From: Gammaproteobacteria bacterium
GTDB taxonomy: Bacteria; Pseudomonadota; Gammaproteobacteria; DSM-16500
Direction: 5' to 3'
Assembly (NCBI GenBank): GCA_013286495.1
Contig: JABDFQ010000008.1
Coordinates: 1 to 64,000, forward strand
DNA: 64,000 nucleotides
The notes under the pieces are model-generated. The model made no database searches and had not been told where the DNA came from. It worked only from the letters and a program-made list of their open reading frames with translations. The translations under genes were made by a program, and so were the position numbers. Of the stretch, positions 8,239 to 17,033 are shown in pieces (positions within the stretch are counted from its first letter, which is position 1; each line of letters begins with the position of its first letter).

Positions 8239-10071
8239 CTATCGTCGATAATTATTATTTGTTGTGTTACCTATTCCTGCCTTGCTTTCCAGCGCTTCTT
8301 CCAGGATCAGATAAATCTTTTTAAGTTCGTCTGAAAGATATGGTGCATAATTCAGTTTGAAGTTTTGCAAATGTTCAGAGAATCTTTTTTGTTCGCCAGA
8401 ATAAAATACCAATCCTCTTAACGATTCAGCTACGTGATTTCCAGTTATATTATTTGTCGTCATATTTGTATATACGATGACGAGATAATCATTTAATGCA
8501 TTTAATTCTGATTTATTAAATTTAATATTGGAAGTCTGCATATCCACATAATAATCAGATAACACTTGTATTAATTCATGATTGCCAATGTCTCGCGCAA
8601 GTAAAATTTGTCTATAAAAATCCACTTTAACATCTGGGCGTTTGATCATCAGAAATTCAATGGCATTTTTCTGATTTGTTTTATTTGCCAGATCAAGAAG
8701 GAATCGATCTTCCTGGTTATTATCCGATGCTAATTGAGGGAAATATTGTAATAACAATGCTGCCAACTGGAATTGCCGTGGTTTTTTTGCAAGGCGATAA
8801 CTTTGAGTAAGCATGTTCCAGATACGTTCATCAGCAATTAAATATTTGGTTTGGATTGTTTCCAGCAGCAAGCGGATAATCTCTACTTGTTTTTTTCCCA
8901 TGCCAATCGCAAGATCCAGCGCTGATAAGCGTTCACTTCTTCGTGTAGTGAATGCTTCCGTGGTCATATTCATGATGCAATGTTTTGCAAGTTCAATATT
9001 GCTATTTGCACATGCAGCGTGGAAGATGCTTATCCATTTATCGTTTGCTTCCAGTTGTAGGTAATTTCCGAGTAGCTTTAACATTTCAATATTTGCATTG
9101 ATGTTCATGGCGCGTATGCAGCCCGCGTGTATCTCGTTTGCTGAAAAAATATTATTTTCTTGATTAAAACGCAGAATTAATTTCAGACAGTTTGCATTTC
9201 CCGAATCAACAGCCAAATCCAGAATGTTTTTGGACTGCCTGGTTAATCCTCTAATATCAATTCCTTTTTGCTTTAACAGGAAATCAACCAACCGGTCTCG
9301 TCCATACAGGCAAGCATACATGACTGGACTATACTCGAAAGCATTCCTGATATTTAAATGTAGCGGGAAGCGCTTTAAGAGATTTGCAAGAACATCTGGC
9401 GAATGATAATGACAGGCAACGAGATGAATTGGACGATTGTAATCAACATATAATTCATCGAAAGAACTGCCTTGGCTGAGCAATTCCAGTATGAAGTCGA
9501 AAGGTTGTTGGCAAAGAAGCGCAGTACCTAAAATTGTATAATCACCATAGTGGATTTTTTTATCCGTTTCATAACAAAGCTTAACTGCAGAACCAGGTTT
9601 TTCTGCGCGTTCAAATTCTCTTTCTGTCGCTAAATAAATGGTATCCAGCATGGATTGCTGATTTTTTTCCGATGCCATTTTTTTCATAAAATTATTCTTG
9701 TTGTCTGTTTCGTAATAACCATCTGGGTCTTTCAACCTGTTACTTTTGAATAATCTGGCATCGCCTTCAATTACCATGGAGAAATGATATGCGTATGGTT
9801 TTATTTTTTCATATCTTTCCTGGTAAGCATTTTTAAACTGCTGAAACATACTGATGCCGTGCAGGAAATCATAGGAATGTAATTTCATTTTGGATTCCCA
9901 CAGACCATCAAATTTGAAAAAAATCAGAGAGCGAAACTCCTTGTTGATTCTCACAAATTGCGCGATATCTTCCGGCAAAAGGTAACTGAATAAAAACATC
10001 AGCAACTCAAGGGATAAACCAGCTTCTGATAGATGTTGATGTTGTGGTTTTCGTGTAATGTTTCTTTGCAT
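8239..10071 (-). CDS. F-box-like ankyrin-repeat protein, paralogue 1 (first in operon)
   Basis: A 610-residue, more diverged member of the trio. The N terminus differs (MQRNITRKPQHQHLSEAGLS), but the F-box-like core follows: LSLELLMFLFSYLLPEDIAQF, then RINKEFRSL and LWESKMKL. Ankyrin-type segments are visible (RPIHLVACHYHSPDVLANLL, YSPVMYACLYGRDRLVDFLL, SALDLAIGMGKKQVEIIRLL). The stretch WNMLTQSYRLAKKPRQFQLA recurs in all three paralogues. It is the promoter-proximal gene. Secretion and host ubiquitin-ligase recruitment are inferred from F-box plus ankyrin architecture, not shown. Confidence 0.78.
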   Translation of the reverse strand: MQRNITRKPQHQHLSEAGLSLELLMFLFSYLLPEDIAQFVRINKEFRSLIFFKFDGLWESKMKLHSYDFLHGISMFQQFKNAYQERYEKIKPYAYHFSMVIEGDARLFKSNRLKDPDGYYETDNKNNFMKKMASEKNQQSMLDTIYLATEREFERAEKPGSAVKLCYETDKKIHYGDYTILGTALLCQQPFDFILELLSQGSSFDELYVDYNRPIHLVACHYHSPDVLANLLKRFPLHLNIRNAFEYSPVMYACLYGRDRLVDFLLKQKGIDIRGLTRQSKNILDLAVDSGNANCLKLILRFNQENNIFSANEIHAGCIRAMNINANIEMLKLLGNYLQLEANDKWISIFHAACANSNIELAKHCIMNMTTEAFTTRRSERLSALDLAIGMGKKQVEIIRLLLETIQTKYLIADERIWNMLTQSYRLAKKPRQFQLAALLLQYFPQLASDNNQEDRFLLDLANKTNQKNAIEFLMIKRPDVKVDFYRQILLARDIGNHELIQVLSDYYVDMQTSNIKFNKSELNALNDYLVIVYTNMTTNNITGNHVAESLRGLVFYSGEQKRFSEHLQNFKLNYAPYLSDELKKIYLILEEALESKAGIGNTTNNNYRR

Positions 10072-10124
10072 GCTTATCTCGTAAGTGTCTGATATTAAAA
10101 TTTATCTTAATTATTTTGAGCGAT

Positions 10125-10152
10125 ATTATACCAGACAGTAAAAAACTAGCAA
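10125..10152 (-). promoter_or_regulatory. Candidate promoter of the F-box/ankyrin operon
   Basis: On the minus strand a TTGCTA -35 box (10147-10152) and a perfect TATAAT -10 box (10125-10130) are spaced 16 bases apart, 54 bases upstream of the first ankyrin gene start. The boxes were found by eye. Confidence 0.5.
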
Positions 10153-10156
10153 TTAT

Positions 10157-11686
10157 TTACACTTTAGGCGAATGTTTCGGCGGGACAATGACCATGCCAA
10201 TTTTAACTGGCATCTCATCGGCATGCCGATGCCATTCAAAAGTGATGACTTGTAAATCAGGATGGGATAAAAAATCTTGCGCGATTTTTTGCGGCAAATC
10301 TTTCCATTGCGACATTTGCCAGACAAATATGGCGCCTTTTTCCTGCATATCTTTTTGATCAATCCATGGTGCACGATGTTGATCGAGTTCAACAAACACA
10401 GCAGGATGATCATCTGAATAAAAACTGATATTGCCACCAACCCAGCGTGAGCCACCAACGTATGCAAGTTTTGTATGATATTTTTTATGCCATTCATTGG
10501 TCATTCTCGCGGCAATTTCTTTTCCTGGAAAATTCGCTGTGCTAGTGGTGGTGGGATAAATGATTTTGTAAATATAGGCGCTGATTTCTGCGGTGATTAA
10601 TAAACAAATAAACGAAAGAAAAATTGTCATGCGTTGTTTCGTAATGCGTGGTTGTATGATCGCAATGAGAATAATTCCCCATGTGGAAAGCAATGGCATG
10701 CCCCAGCCAGCGCGTAATTTGATACCGGTGATGAAGCATAGGAATAAAGTGAGGAGTAAAGGTAAGCAACCGACGAAGAATAAATATGTTAAGTCGGAGG
10801 AGTGAATATTTCGACGGAGAGCTTCCCCTCTCCCGGAGCGTTTTTCAGCGAGGGGAGAGGGGGCAGGGGTGAGGGTACTCAATATCACGCACGGAATCAT
10901 CACTGGCAAAACCACTTGCAATTGTTGCCACAAAAATTTTACTGGATAAACAAAATGATTTTTCCACGAAGGTAAACTGCTGCCGCGTTCAAGTACATAA
11001 TGCACAGTGATGAAGTTATTCTGATACAACCACGCAACATGCGGTGAGCACACCAGCACAAAAATAATCAAACCATAATAAAATGGCGTACGAAAAAAAT
11101 ACTGGCGATTTTGCGGATAAATTATCAGAAATAAAAACATGCTCACAATCAGTGCGAGCGTGTAGTATTTCGCCATCATGCCAAGTGCCAGCAATAATCC
11201 TGTTAACATCCACGCAATGCTATTGCCATGCACGGCGAGATAGAAAGTATAACTCGCCAATCCCCACAAACTTAATTCCAGTGTGTTGTCATTAAAATCA
11301 ATCGCGTGAAAATTAAAATACTGCATGCATTCCAGCAGCAATACAGCAATGAGTGCATGAATGGGCGACAGAATTTTTTTCCCCAGTTGCCACATCGCCC
11401 ACATGCAGGAAATCACACATATTTGACTGAATAAATAAATCATCCAGCCAGAACGTCCATCGATAAATGTCGCAAAACCTGTTAACCAGCCATTTAACCA
11501 TGGGTTTTTATCATATCCCCATTGCAAATGTTGTCCCCAGATCACACCTTCCATCGCATCCAGTGGCAAATTACAGCGTAAACAGGCTGGAATAATAGTC
11601 CACAGCAGCAAATGCAGTGCGAGAAAGAAATAGAGGATTCGACCTGCAGGGAAGCGCGTTGTGATGTTCATGAATATCGTTGCCAT
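10157..11686 (-). CDS. ArnT-like family 39 glycosyltransferase with in-frame repeat insert
   Basis: A 509-residue inner-membrane protein with about ten hydrophobic segments and a C-terminal soluble domain. The N terminus has the layout of PMT/ArnT-type GT39 enzymes, which move a sugar from a polyprenyl phosphate carrier to lipid A or protein on the periplasmic side; the LDAMEGVIWGQHLQWGYDKN region holds the acidic residue expected in the first loop. Residues from about 271 to 291 (LTPAPSPLAEKRSG...) are encoded by a 64-base palindromic repeat inserted in frame in a loop between membrane segments. It could use the L-Ara4N donor made by the arn genes near 28 kb, but the substrate is not evident. 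The family call is good and the substrate uncertain. Confidence 0.75.
   Translation of the reverse strand: MATIFMNITTRFPAGRILYFFLALHLLLWTIIPACLRCNLPLDAMEGVIWGQHLQWGYDKNPWLNGWLTGFATFIDGRSGWMIYLFSQICVISCMWAMWQLGKKILSPIHALIAVLLLECMQYFNFHAIDFNDNTLELSLWGLASYTFYLAVHGNSIAWMLTGLLLALGMMAKYYTLALIVSMFLFLIIYPQNRQYFFRTPFYYGLIIFVLVCSPHVAWLYQNNFITVHYVLERGSSLPSWKNHFVYPVKFLWQQLQVVLPVMIPCVILSTLTPAPSPLAEKRSGRGEALRRNIHSSDLTYLFFVGCLPLLLTLFLCFITGIKLRAGWGMPLLSTWGIILIAIIQPRITKQRMTIFLSFICLLITAEISAYIYKIIYPTTTSTANFPGKEIAARMTNEWHKKYHTKLAYVGGSRWVGGNISFYSDDHPAVFVELDQHRAPWIDQKDMQEKGAIFVWQMSQWKDLPQKIAQDFLSHPDLQVITFEWHRHADEMPVKIGMVIVPPKHSPKV
10812..10875 (-). repeat. Family 2 palindromic repeat inside a coding region
   Basis: This 64-base copy runs from CCCTCACCCC at its start to CTCTCCGTCG at its end and matches the copies near 26 kb. 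The arms CCCTCTCC and GGAGAGGG can pair around an inner stem-loop. It lies wholly inside the glycosyltransferase gene, in frame and without a stop codon. Confidence 0.88.
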
Positions 11687-11781
11687 TCAAATAATTACGA
11701 AGAAATATGATTCCATTATCAAATTGTGCTGCATAAAAAGGGTCTATAATAATAAAGTTATGATTAGTTGTGGAGGGTGTT

Positions 11782-12237
11782 ATGCCTGTTAAACAACTTA
11801 AGGAATTCCTTGATAGTCATAAAGTTAAATATGCTCCCATGATGCATTCACCTGCTTTTACTTCCCAGGAAATTGCAGCAGCAGCGCATGTTTCCGGCAA
11901 GCAATTAGCCAAGTGTGTGATTGTAAAGATGGATGGAAAATTAGCAATGATAGTATTACCTGCGAATGATCATGTAAATTTTTCCAGGTTGCGTGAGGCA
12001 ACACATTGCAAGGAAATTGATCTTGCATCGGAAATGGAATTCAAGGAAAAATTTTCTGGCTGTGAAGTAGGTGCCATGCCGCCATTCGGAAATTTATATA
12101 ATATGCCTGTGTTTGTTTCCGATGAGCTTGCGCATCAGGATAATATTTTATTCAATGCAGGATCACACTCAGAGTTAATGCGCATGACATATAAGGATTA
12201 TGACGAACTGGTTCATCCGCAAATGGTGGCAATATAA
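11782..12237 (+). CDS. YbaK/ProX-type aminoacyl-tRNA deacylase-like protein
   Basis: A 151-residue YbaK/EbsC-fold protein. Visible features are [23 protein letters not shown], a conserved lysine in KCVIVKMDG and [10 protein letters not shown] near the end, which matches the active-site GxxPPFG region of this editing family. Relatives hydrolyse mischarged tRNAs such as Cys- or Ala-tRNA(Pro). ATG 11782 is preceded by GGAGGG at 11772-11777; an upstream in-frame GTG at 11770 overlaps this site and is rejected. The archease gene follows after 3 bases, so the two form a likely operon. The substrate cannot be told from sequence alone. Confidence 0.82.
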   Translation: MPVKQLKEFLDSHKVKYAPMMHSPAFTSQEIAAAAHVSGKQLAKCVIVKMDGKLAMIVLPANDHVNFSRLREATHCKEIDLASEMEFKEKFSGCEVGAMPPFGNLYNMPVFVSDELAHQDNILFNAGSHSELMRMTYKDYDELVHPQMVAI

Positions 12238-12240
12238 AAG

Positions 12241-12666
12241 ATGAATATGGAAATAGCTAACAAGGAAAAGTATTTTGAGCATGATGACAATATCGGCATC
12301 ATTGGTCATGGCGATAGTGTCGAATCATGTTTTGAGAATATCGCGCGCACGCTTTTTTCCCTTATCGCTGATATTGAAAATATTCATTCCCTGCAAGTCA
12401 TATCCATCGAATTTGAAGAAGAAAATGTTGTCGCTGCCTTGCGTACCTGGCTTGCTTTTCTGCTGGAAAAAAGTAAGGAACAGCAAATTTTATTTGGCGA
12501 TTTTCGTTTGCGACGTGAAGGTAATCACTGGAAGGCAACTGTTTCCGGCGAGCCTTTGCGTATGGATTTGCTTCAGGGAGTGGAAGTGAAAGGTGTGGAT
12601 GCAGGCGAAATCTCGGTAAATAAAATTAATCTCATCTGGGAAGCAAGATGTGTGGTGGAAGTGTGA
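12241..12666 (+). CDS. Archease
   Basis: This 141-residue protein has the archease pattern: an N-terminal KYFEHDDNIGIIGHGDSVES, a central WLAFLLEKSKEQQILF and a C-terminal beta segment ending in ARCVVEV. Archease activates the RNA ligase RtcB by helping guanylylation and turnover. The canonical acidic residue near the C terminus (usually in a VLDV/VLDI ending) appears here as the E in VVEV. No rtcB is in the window. Position directly after the YbaK-like gene suggests a small RNA-quality operon, which is inference. Confidence 0.75.
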   Translation: MNMEIANKEKYFEHDDNIGIIGHGDSVESCFENIARTLFSLIADIENIHSLQVISIEFEEENVVAALRTWLAFLLEKSKEQQILFGDFRLRREGNHWKATVSGEPLRMDLLQGVEVKGVDAGEISVNKINLIWEARCVVEV

Positions 12667-12747
12667 TTTGGAAGAGTGTCATCTCTAGTTTACAAAAATA
12701 CCCAATTATTGTAATGTGTAGATTACAGTCATCTGAGACCTCTAAAA

Positions 12748-13950
12748 ATGCTTGAAGGCCTGATTTCCATCCATCGTGAAGTAATGGCAAATATTCCAGT
12801 CACTTATCATCGCTATCTTTTTGATCAAATCAACTGGTCTGCAAAAGCCATTTGTATTTATGGGGATAGAGGCGTAGGCAAATCTACGTTAATTGCGCAA
12901 TATCTGCTGGAAAAATACAAAACACCTGACAAGGCATTATATATTTCTGCCGATAATATCATTGCTTCATCCATGGGATTGTTCGCGATTGCACAGGAAT
13001 ATTTTTCTTATGGCGGTGAAGCATTATTCATTGATGAGATTCATAAATATGATAATTGGTCAGTTGAAATAAAAAATATTATTGATACCTACAAAAATCA
13101 TCAGATTGTTTTTACGGGTAGTTCCAGTCTGGATTTGAAAAAGAGCAAGGGTGATCTGTCACGTCGTGTTGTTTATCATCGATTGGTTGGTCTTTCCTTT
13201 CGTGAGTTTTTGCAGTTGAATGACAATGTTAAATTATCTACTTATTCACTGGAGGATATCATCCAGTCGCATGTTCAGATAAGCAATGAATTACACATAA
13301 AAAATATTTTGAAGCAGTATCGTTTATATCTGAATCATGGATATTATCCATTTTATCTCGAAGGTCAGGAAGATTATCTTTCCAGACTAAATAATGTGAT
13401 TGAAAAAGTGATTTATGAAGATATTTCTGTTATTTACAATCTCAAAGTCTCAACAACATTAATTCTAAAAAAAATATTATGGCTGGTTGCGTCTGCGAAA
13501 ATTCTGATGCCTAACATTGATAATATTGCGAGAAATCTCCAGGTTTCGCGTGAAGTTGTCTACAATTGCCTGGAATATCTTGATCGTGCAGGTTTAATAC
13601 ATAATCTTTATCCGGAAGGTTCTGGCATGAAACTGGTGCGCAAGCCCGGAAAAATATTATTAAATAATCCAAATATGCTTTATGCAATCAATGGAACGTT
13701 AAATCTGAATAGTGATATAGGTGCCATCCGGGAAACATTTTTTACTAATCAGATTGCAACAAAATATAAAGTAAATACTTATGAAAATGGGGATTACATC
13801 GTAAATGATAAATATGTTTTTGAGATAGGTGGTAAAAATAAATCTTCAAGACAGATCAAGGCAGAAGCGAATGCCTCGCTCGCACTGGATAATATTGAAG
13901 TCGGTTTTGGCAATAAAATTCCCTTATATTTATTTGGATTTTTGATTTAA
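12748..13950 (+). CDS. AAA+ ATPase with DUF4143-type C-terminal domain
   Basis: A 400-residue ATPase of the COG1373 type. Walker A is GDRGVGKST (39-47), Walker B is ALFIDEIHKY (91-100) and a sensor stretch, VFTGSSSLDL, follows. After about residue 200 comes the DUF4143 region with a winged-helix-like NIARNLQVSREVVYNCLEYL and a nuclease-like end (KYVFEIGGKNKSSRQIK). The family is widespread and of unknown role. The amine oxidase gene starts on the base after its stop. The start at 12748 keeps a full N-terminal helix. Confidence 0.85.
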   Translation: MLEGLISIHREVMANIPVTYHRYLFDQINWSAKAICIYGDRGVGKSTLIAQYLLEKYKTPDKALYISADNIIASSMGLFAIAQEYFSYGGEALFIDEIHKYDNWSVEIKNIIDTYKNHQIVFTGSSSLDLKKSKGDLSRRVVYHRLVGLSFREFLQLNDNVKLSTYSLEDIIQSHVQISNELHIKNILKQYRLYLNHGYYPFYLEGQEDYLSRLNNVIEKVIYEDISVIYNLKVSTTLILKKILWLVASAKILMPNIDNIARNLQVSREVVYNCLEYLDRAGLIHNLYPEGSGMKLVRKPGKILLNNPNMLYAINGTLNLNSDIGAIRETFFTNQIATKYKVNTYENGDYIVNDKYVFEIGGKNKSSRQIKAEANASLALDNIEVGFGNKIPLYLFGFLI

Positions 13951-15228
13951 ATGACTCCTGAAAAAATCATCATTATTGGCGCAGGAATGGCGGGTCTTTC
14001 TGCGTGTCATAAACTTATGGAATACGGTTTTAGTGTCACGATTCTGGAAGCGCGCGATCGCATCGGTGGTCGTATTGTCACGAATCATGCCCTCGGTATG
14101 CCAATTGGCGGTGGTGCAAGCTGGATACATGGTATTGATGGCAATCCAGTTGCAGCGCTCGCGAATCTGTGCAATGTCAGAATGACAACCATGGATCAGG
14201 AGCAATTTTGTTATTACGATCATCAGGGAAATTTTATTTCAGTGCAGGAGAAAGAAAATTTTAATCAGCGTTTTGATGGATGGCTGGAACAGGCAAGACA
14301 ATTAGCTTATCAATCAGAAAAAGATATTTCACTCGCGCAGGCATTGACAGCGATTATTCCTTTTGCGCAATTATCTGCGCGGGAAAAAGCCTTGTTTGAA
14401 ACTAAACTCATGTATTTCGAAGGTTATATTGGCGAGGATTATGAATTACTTTCCGCACGTCATTGGGATGCAGAACAACCGTGGCCAGGTAAAAATTGTT
14501 TTCTGATTGATAGTTATGAACCGATTATTAATTATCTTAAACAAGATTGTGATATTCAGTTGAATCAAGTTGTGAAAGAAATAAATGTTTCTTCTGATCA
14601 GGTGGAAATAAAAACGCAGGATTCAAGTTTTCATGCTGATGCAGTGCTGGTGACTGTTCCATTGGGTGTATTAAAAAATAATGATATTCAATTCAATCCA
14701 CCATTGCCGGATGATAAGCAGCAAGCAATTCATCGTACAGCAATGGGTGTGTTAAATGTAACAGCGATCAAATTTCCTCATGGTTTTTGGCCGAAAAAAT
14801 CACAGGCTTTTTTCTATACGCAATTTGATTATTTATCCGTGCCATTCTTTTTTAATTTGCATTCGTTTGCCGAGCAACCGATTTTAATGGGTTATAGCGG
14901 CGGACAACGTGCGCGAGAACTGGAAAAGTTTTCTGATGATGAATTGATGGAAAAAATCCTGCGTAATTTCCGCATGGTGTATGGCGATCATCTTGCTGAA
15001 CCAGATGCTTTCATGAATACACGCTGGGCATCTGATCCTTTTTCCCGGGGTTCGTATTCATATCTTCCCGTCGGTGCGAGTAGTGAAGATATGGATGCGC
15101 TCGCCAAGCCTGTGGGTGATCGATTATTTTTTGCAGGAGAAGCTACACATGCCAAACATCCAGCAACAACACATGGCGCATTATTGTCGGGGATAAGGGA
15201 AGCAGAGAAGATAAGGAACTTTCTTTAA
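13951..15228 (+). CDS. Flavin-dependent amine oxidase
   Basis: A 425-residue flavoprotein of the monoamine/polyamine oxidase family. The FAD-binding GAGMAGLSACHKL (from residue 10) is followed by LEARDRIGGR, and the C-terminal FAD motif FFAGEATHAKHPATTHGALL is intact. A GGGASWIHGIDGNP segment near residue 50 is typical of the plant-like polyamine oxidase and LSD1-related group. It oxidises an amine and releases an aldehyde, hydrogen peroxide and ammonia or an amine; polyamines are a plausible substrate by similarity. It begins directly after the ATPase stop, so the two are coupled in translation. Confidence 0.88.
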   Translation: MTPEKIIIIGAGMAGLSACHKLMEYGFSVTILEARDRIGGRIVTNHALGMPIGGGASWIHGIDGNPVAALANLCNVRMTTMDQEQFCYYDHQGNFISVQEKENFNQRFDGWLEQARQLAYQSEKDISLAQALTAIIPFAQLSAREKALFETKLMYFEGYIGEDYELLSARHWDAEQPWPGKNCFLIDSYEPIINYLKQDCDIQLNQVVKEINVSSDQVEIKTQDSSFHADAVLVTVPLGVLKNNDIQFNPPLPDDKQQAIHRTAMGVLNVTAIKFPHGFWPKKSQAFFYTQFDYLSVPFFFNLHSFAEQPILMGYSGGQRARELEKFSDDELMEKILRNFRMVYGDHLAEPDAFMNTRWASDPFSRGSYSYLPVGASSEDMDALAKPVGDRLFFAGEATHAKHPATTHGALLSGIREAEKIRNFL

Positions 15229-15294
15229 CTTGCTCATCCTGCCATCTTCCCCCATAATTGCCGCTCCTTAAAATACTCACTAAAAAGAATTCAC

Positions 15295-16971
15295 ATGCCA
15301 CAATATATTTACAACATGCAGGGCGTGAGCAAAATTGTTCCGCCAAAACGCGAAATATTAAAAAACATCTGGTTATCGTTTTATCCTGGCGCAAAGATTG
15401 GCGTGCTGGGATTAAATGGATCGGGCAAATCCAGCTTGCTAAAAATCATGGCGGGAATCGACAAGGAAATTGTCGGTGAAGCACGTCCCATGCCAGGTAT
15501 TAATATTGGTTACTTACCGCAGGAACCAGGACTTGATCCGCAAAAAACAGTGCGTGGCAATGTAGAAGAAGGCGTGCAGGAAGCGATCGATTTGCTGAAT
15601 AAATTTAATTCCATCAGCGATAAATTTGCTGATCCCAATCTCGATGCTGATGAAATGACGAAATTGCTCGAAGAACAAGGTGATTTACAACACAAGATTG
15701 ATGCCATCAATGCCTGGGATATTGATCGCAAACTGGAAATTGCTGCTGATGCGCTACGTTTGCCACCATGGGATGCAGATGTGACTAAAATTTCCGGCGG
15801 TGAAAAACGCCGTGTCGCGTTGTGTCGTTTATTATTGTCCAAACCCGATATGTTATTGCTCGATGAACCCACCAACCATCTGGATGCAGAAAGTGTCGCG
15901 TGGCTGGAAAAATTTTTACATGATTATCCTGGCACGGTTGTCGCGGTTACTCACGATCGTTATTTTCTGGATAATGCAGCAGGCTGGATACTGGAACTGG
16001 ATCGTGGCAAAGGTATTCCATACGAAGGTAATTATTCTTCCTGGCTGGAGCAAAAAGAAAAGCGACTGGAACAGGAAGAGCGTCAGGAAACTGCACATCG
16101 CAAAGCGATGAAAGCAGAACTGGAATGGGTGCGCAGCAATCCTTCTGGCAGACATGCAAAAAGCAAGGCAAGAATGGAACGTTTCGAAGAACTTAATTCG
16201 CAGGAATTTCAAAAACGTTGTGAGACACAGGAAATTTTTATTCCACCAGGCCCGCGCCTCGGCGATATCGTGATTGAAGCAACGAATTTAAATAAACGTT
16301 TTGCTGATCGTGTTTTATTTGAAAATTTGAATTTCAATATTCCAAAAGGTGCAGTCGTTGGAATTATCGGGCCAAATGGTGCGGGTAAATCCACGTTATT
16401 TAAAATTCTATGCGGTACTGAAACGCCCGACAGTGGTGATTTTCGTATCGGTGATGCAGTCAAAATTGCTTATGTTGATCAAAGCCGCGATGCATTAAAT
16501 GGGGATAAAACGGTTTGGGAAGAAATTTCCAATGGTCAGGAAGTCATGACGATTGGAACGTTTCAGATGCCATCACGTGCTTATGTGGGACGATTTAATT
16601 TCAAAGGGACTGACCAGCAAAAATTCATCAAGGATTTATCAGGCGGTGAACGTAATCGTGTGCATCTGGCGAAATTGCTGAGTAGCGGCGGTAATGTGTT
16701 ATTGCTCGATGAACCGACGAACGATCTGGATGTGGAAACCTTGCGTGCACTGGAAGAAGCGATTTTAAATTTCCCTGGATGTGCGATGGTTATTTCGCAT
16801 GACCGCTGGTTTCTCGATAGAGTAGCGACTCATATTCTTGCATTCGAAGGAGATAGTTCGGTTAATTTCTTTGCAGGCAATTATACGGAATATGAAGCAG
16901 ATCGCGTCAAACGTCTGGGAGAACAGGCAAATCAACCGAAGAGAATGAGATACAAAAAGCTCGGAAGCTAG
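15295..16971 (+). CDS. ettA: Energy-dependent translational throttle protein EttA
   Basis: A 558-residue ABC-F protein with two nucleotide-binding domains and no membrane segments. The first Walker A is GLNGSGKSS (39-47) with signature [10 protein letters not shown]; the second is GPNGAGKST with signature [10 protein letters not shown]. The linker between them carries the charged ribosome-contacting arm ([14 protein letters not shown]). Length and sequence match E. coli EttA (555 residues), which binds the ribosomal E site and couples translation to ATP level. It starts 66 bases after the amine oxidase. Confidence 0.95.
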   Translation: MPQYIYNMQGVSKIVPPKREILKNIWLSFYPGAKIGVLGLNGSGKSSLLKIMAGIDKEIVGEARPMPGINIGYLPQEPGLDPQKTVRGNVEEGVQEAIDLLNKFNSISDKFADPNLDADEMTKLLEEQGDLQHKIDAINAWDIDRKLEIAADALRLPPWDADVTKISGGEKRRVALCRLLLSKPDMLLLDEPTNHLDAESVAWLEKFLHDYPGTVVAVTHDRYFLDNAAGWILELDRGKGIPYEGNYSSWLEQKEKRLEQEERQETAHRKAMKAELEWVRSNPSGRHAKSKARMERFEELNSQEFQKRCETQEIFIPPGPRLGDIVIEATNLNKRFADRVLFENLNFNIPKGAVVGIIGPNGAGKSTLFKILCGTETPDSGDFRIGDAVKIAYVDQSRDALNGDKTVWEEISNGQEVMTIGTFQMPSRAYVGRFNFKGTDQQKFIKDLSGGERNRVHLAKLLSSGGNVLLLDEPTNDLDVETLRALEEAILNFPGCAMVISHDRWFLDRVATHILAFEGDSSVNFFAGNYTEYEADRVKRLGEQANQPKRMRYKKLGS

Positions 16972-16987
16972 TTAAGAAAAGCTTAAT
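16971..16987 (+). promoter_or_regulatory. Candidate PmrA-like box upstream of the 475-residue protein
   Basis: GTTAAGAAAAGCTTAAT is two TTAA-centred half-sites with 11-base phasing, like the Legionella PmrA element (CTTAAT-N5-CTTAAT). It begins at the last base of ettA. A TATGAT at 16998-17003 could be the -10 box. This is a visual match only. Confidence 0.25.
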
Positions 16988-17033
16988 GAATGCGGATTAT
17001 GATGTTGCTCACCAACACGAGGAGCATCACCGC

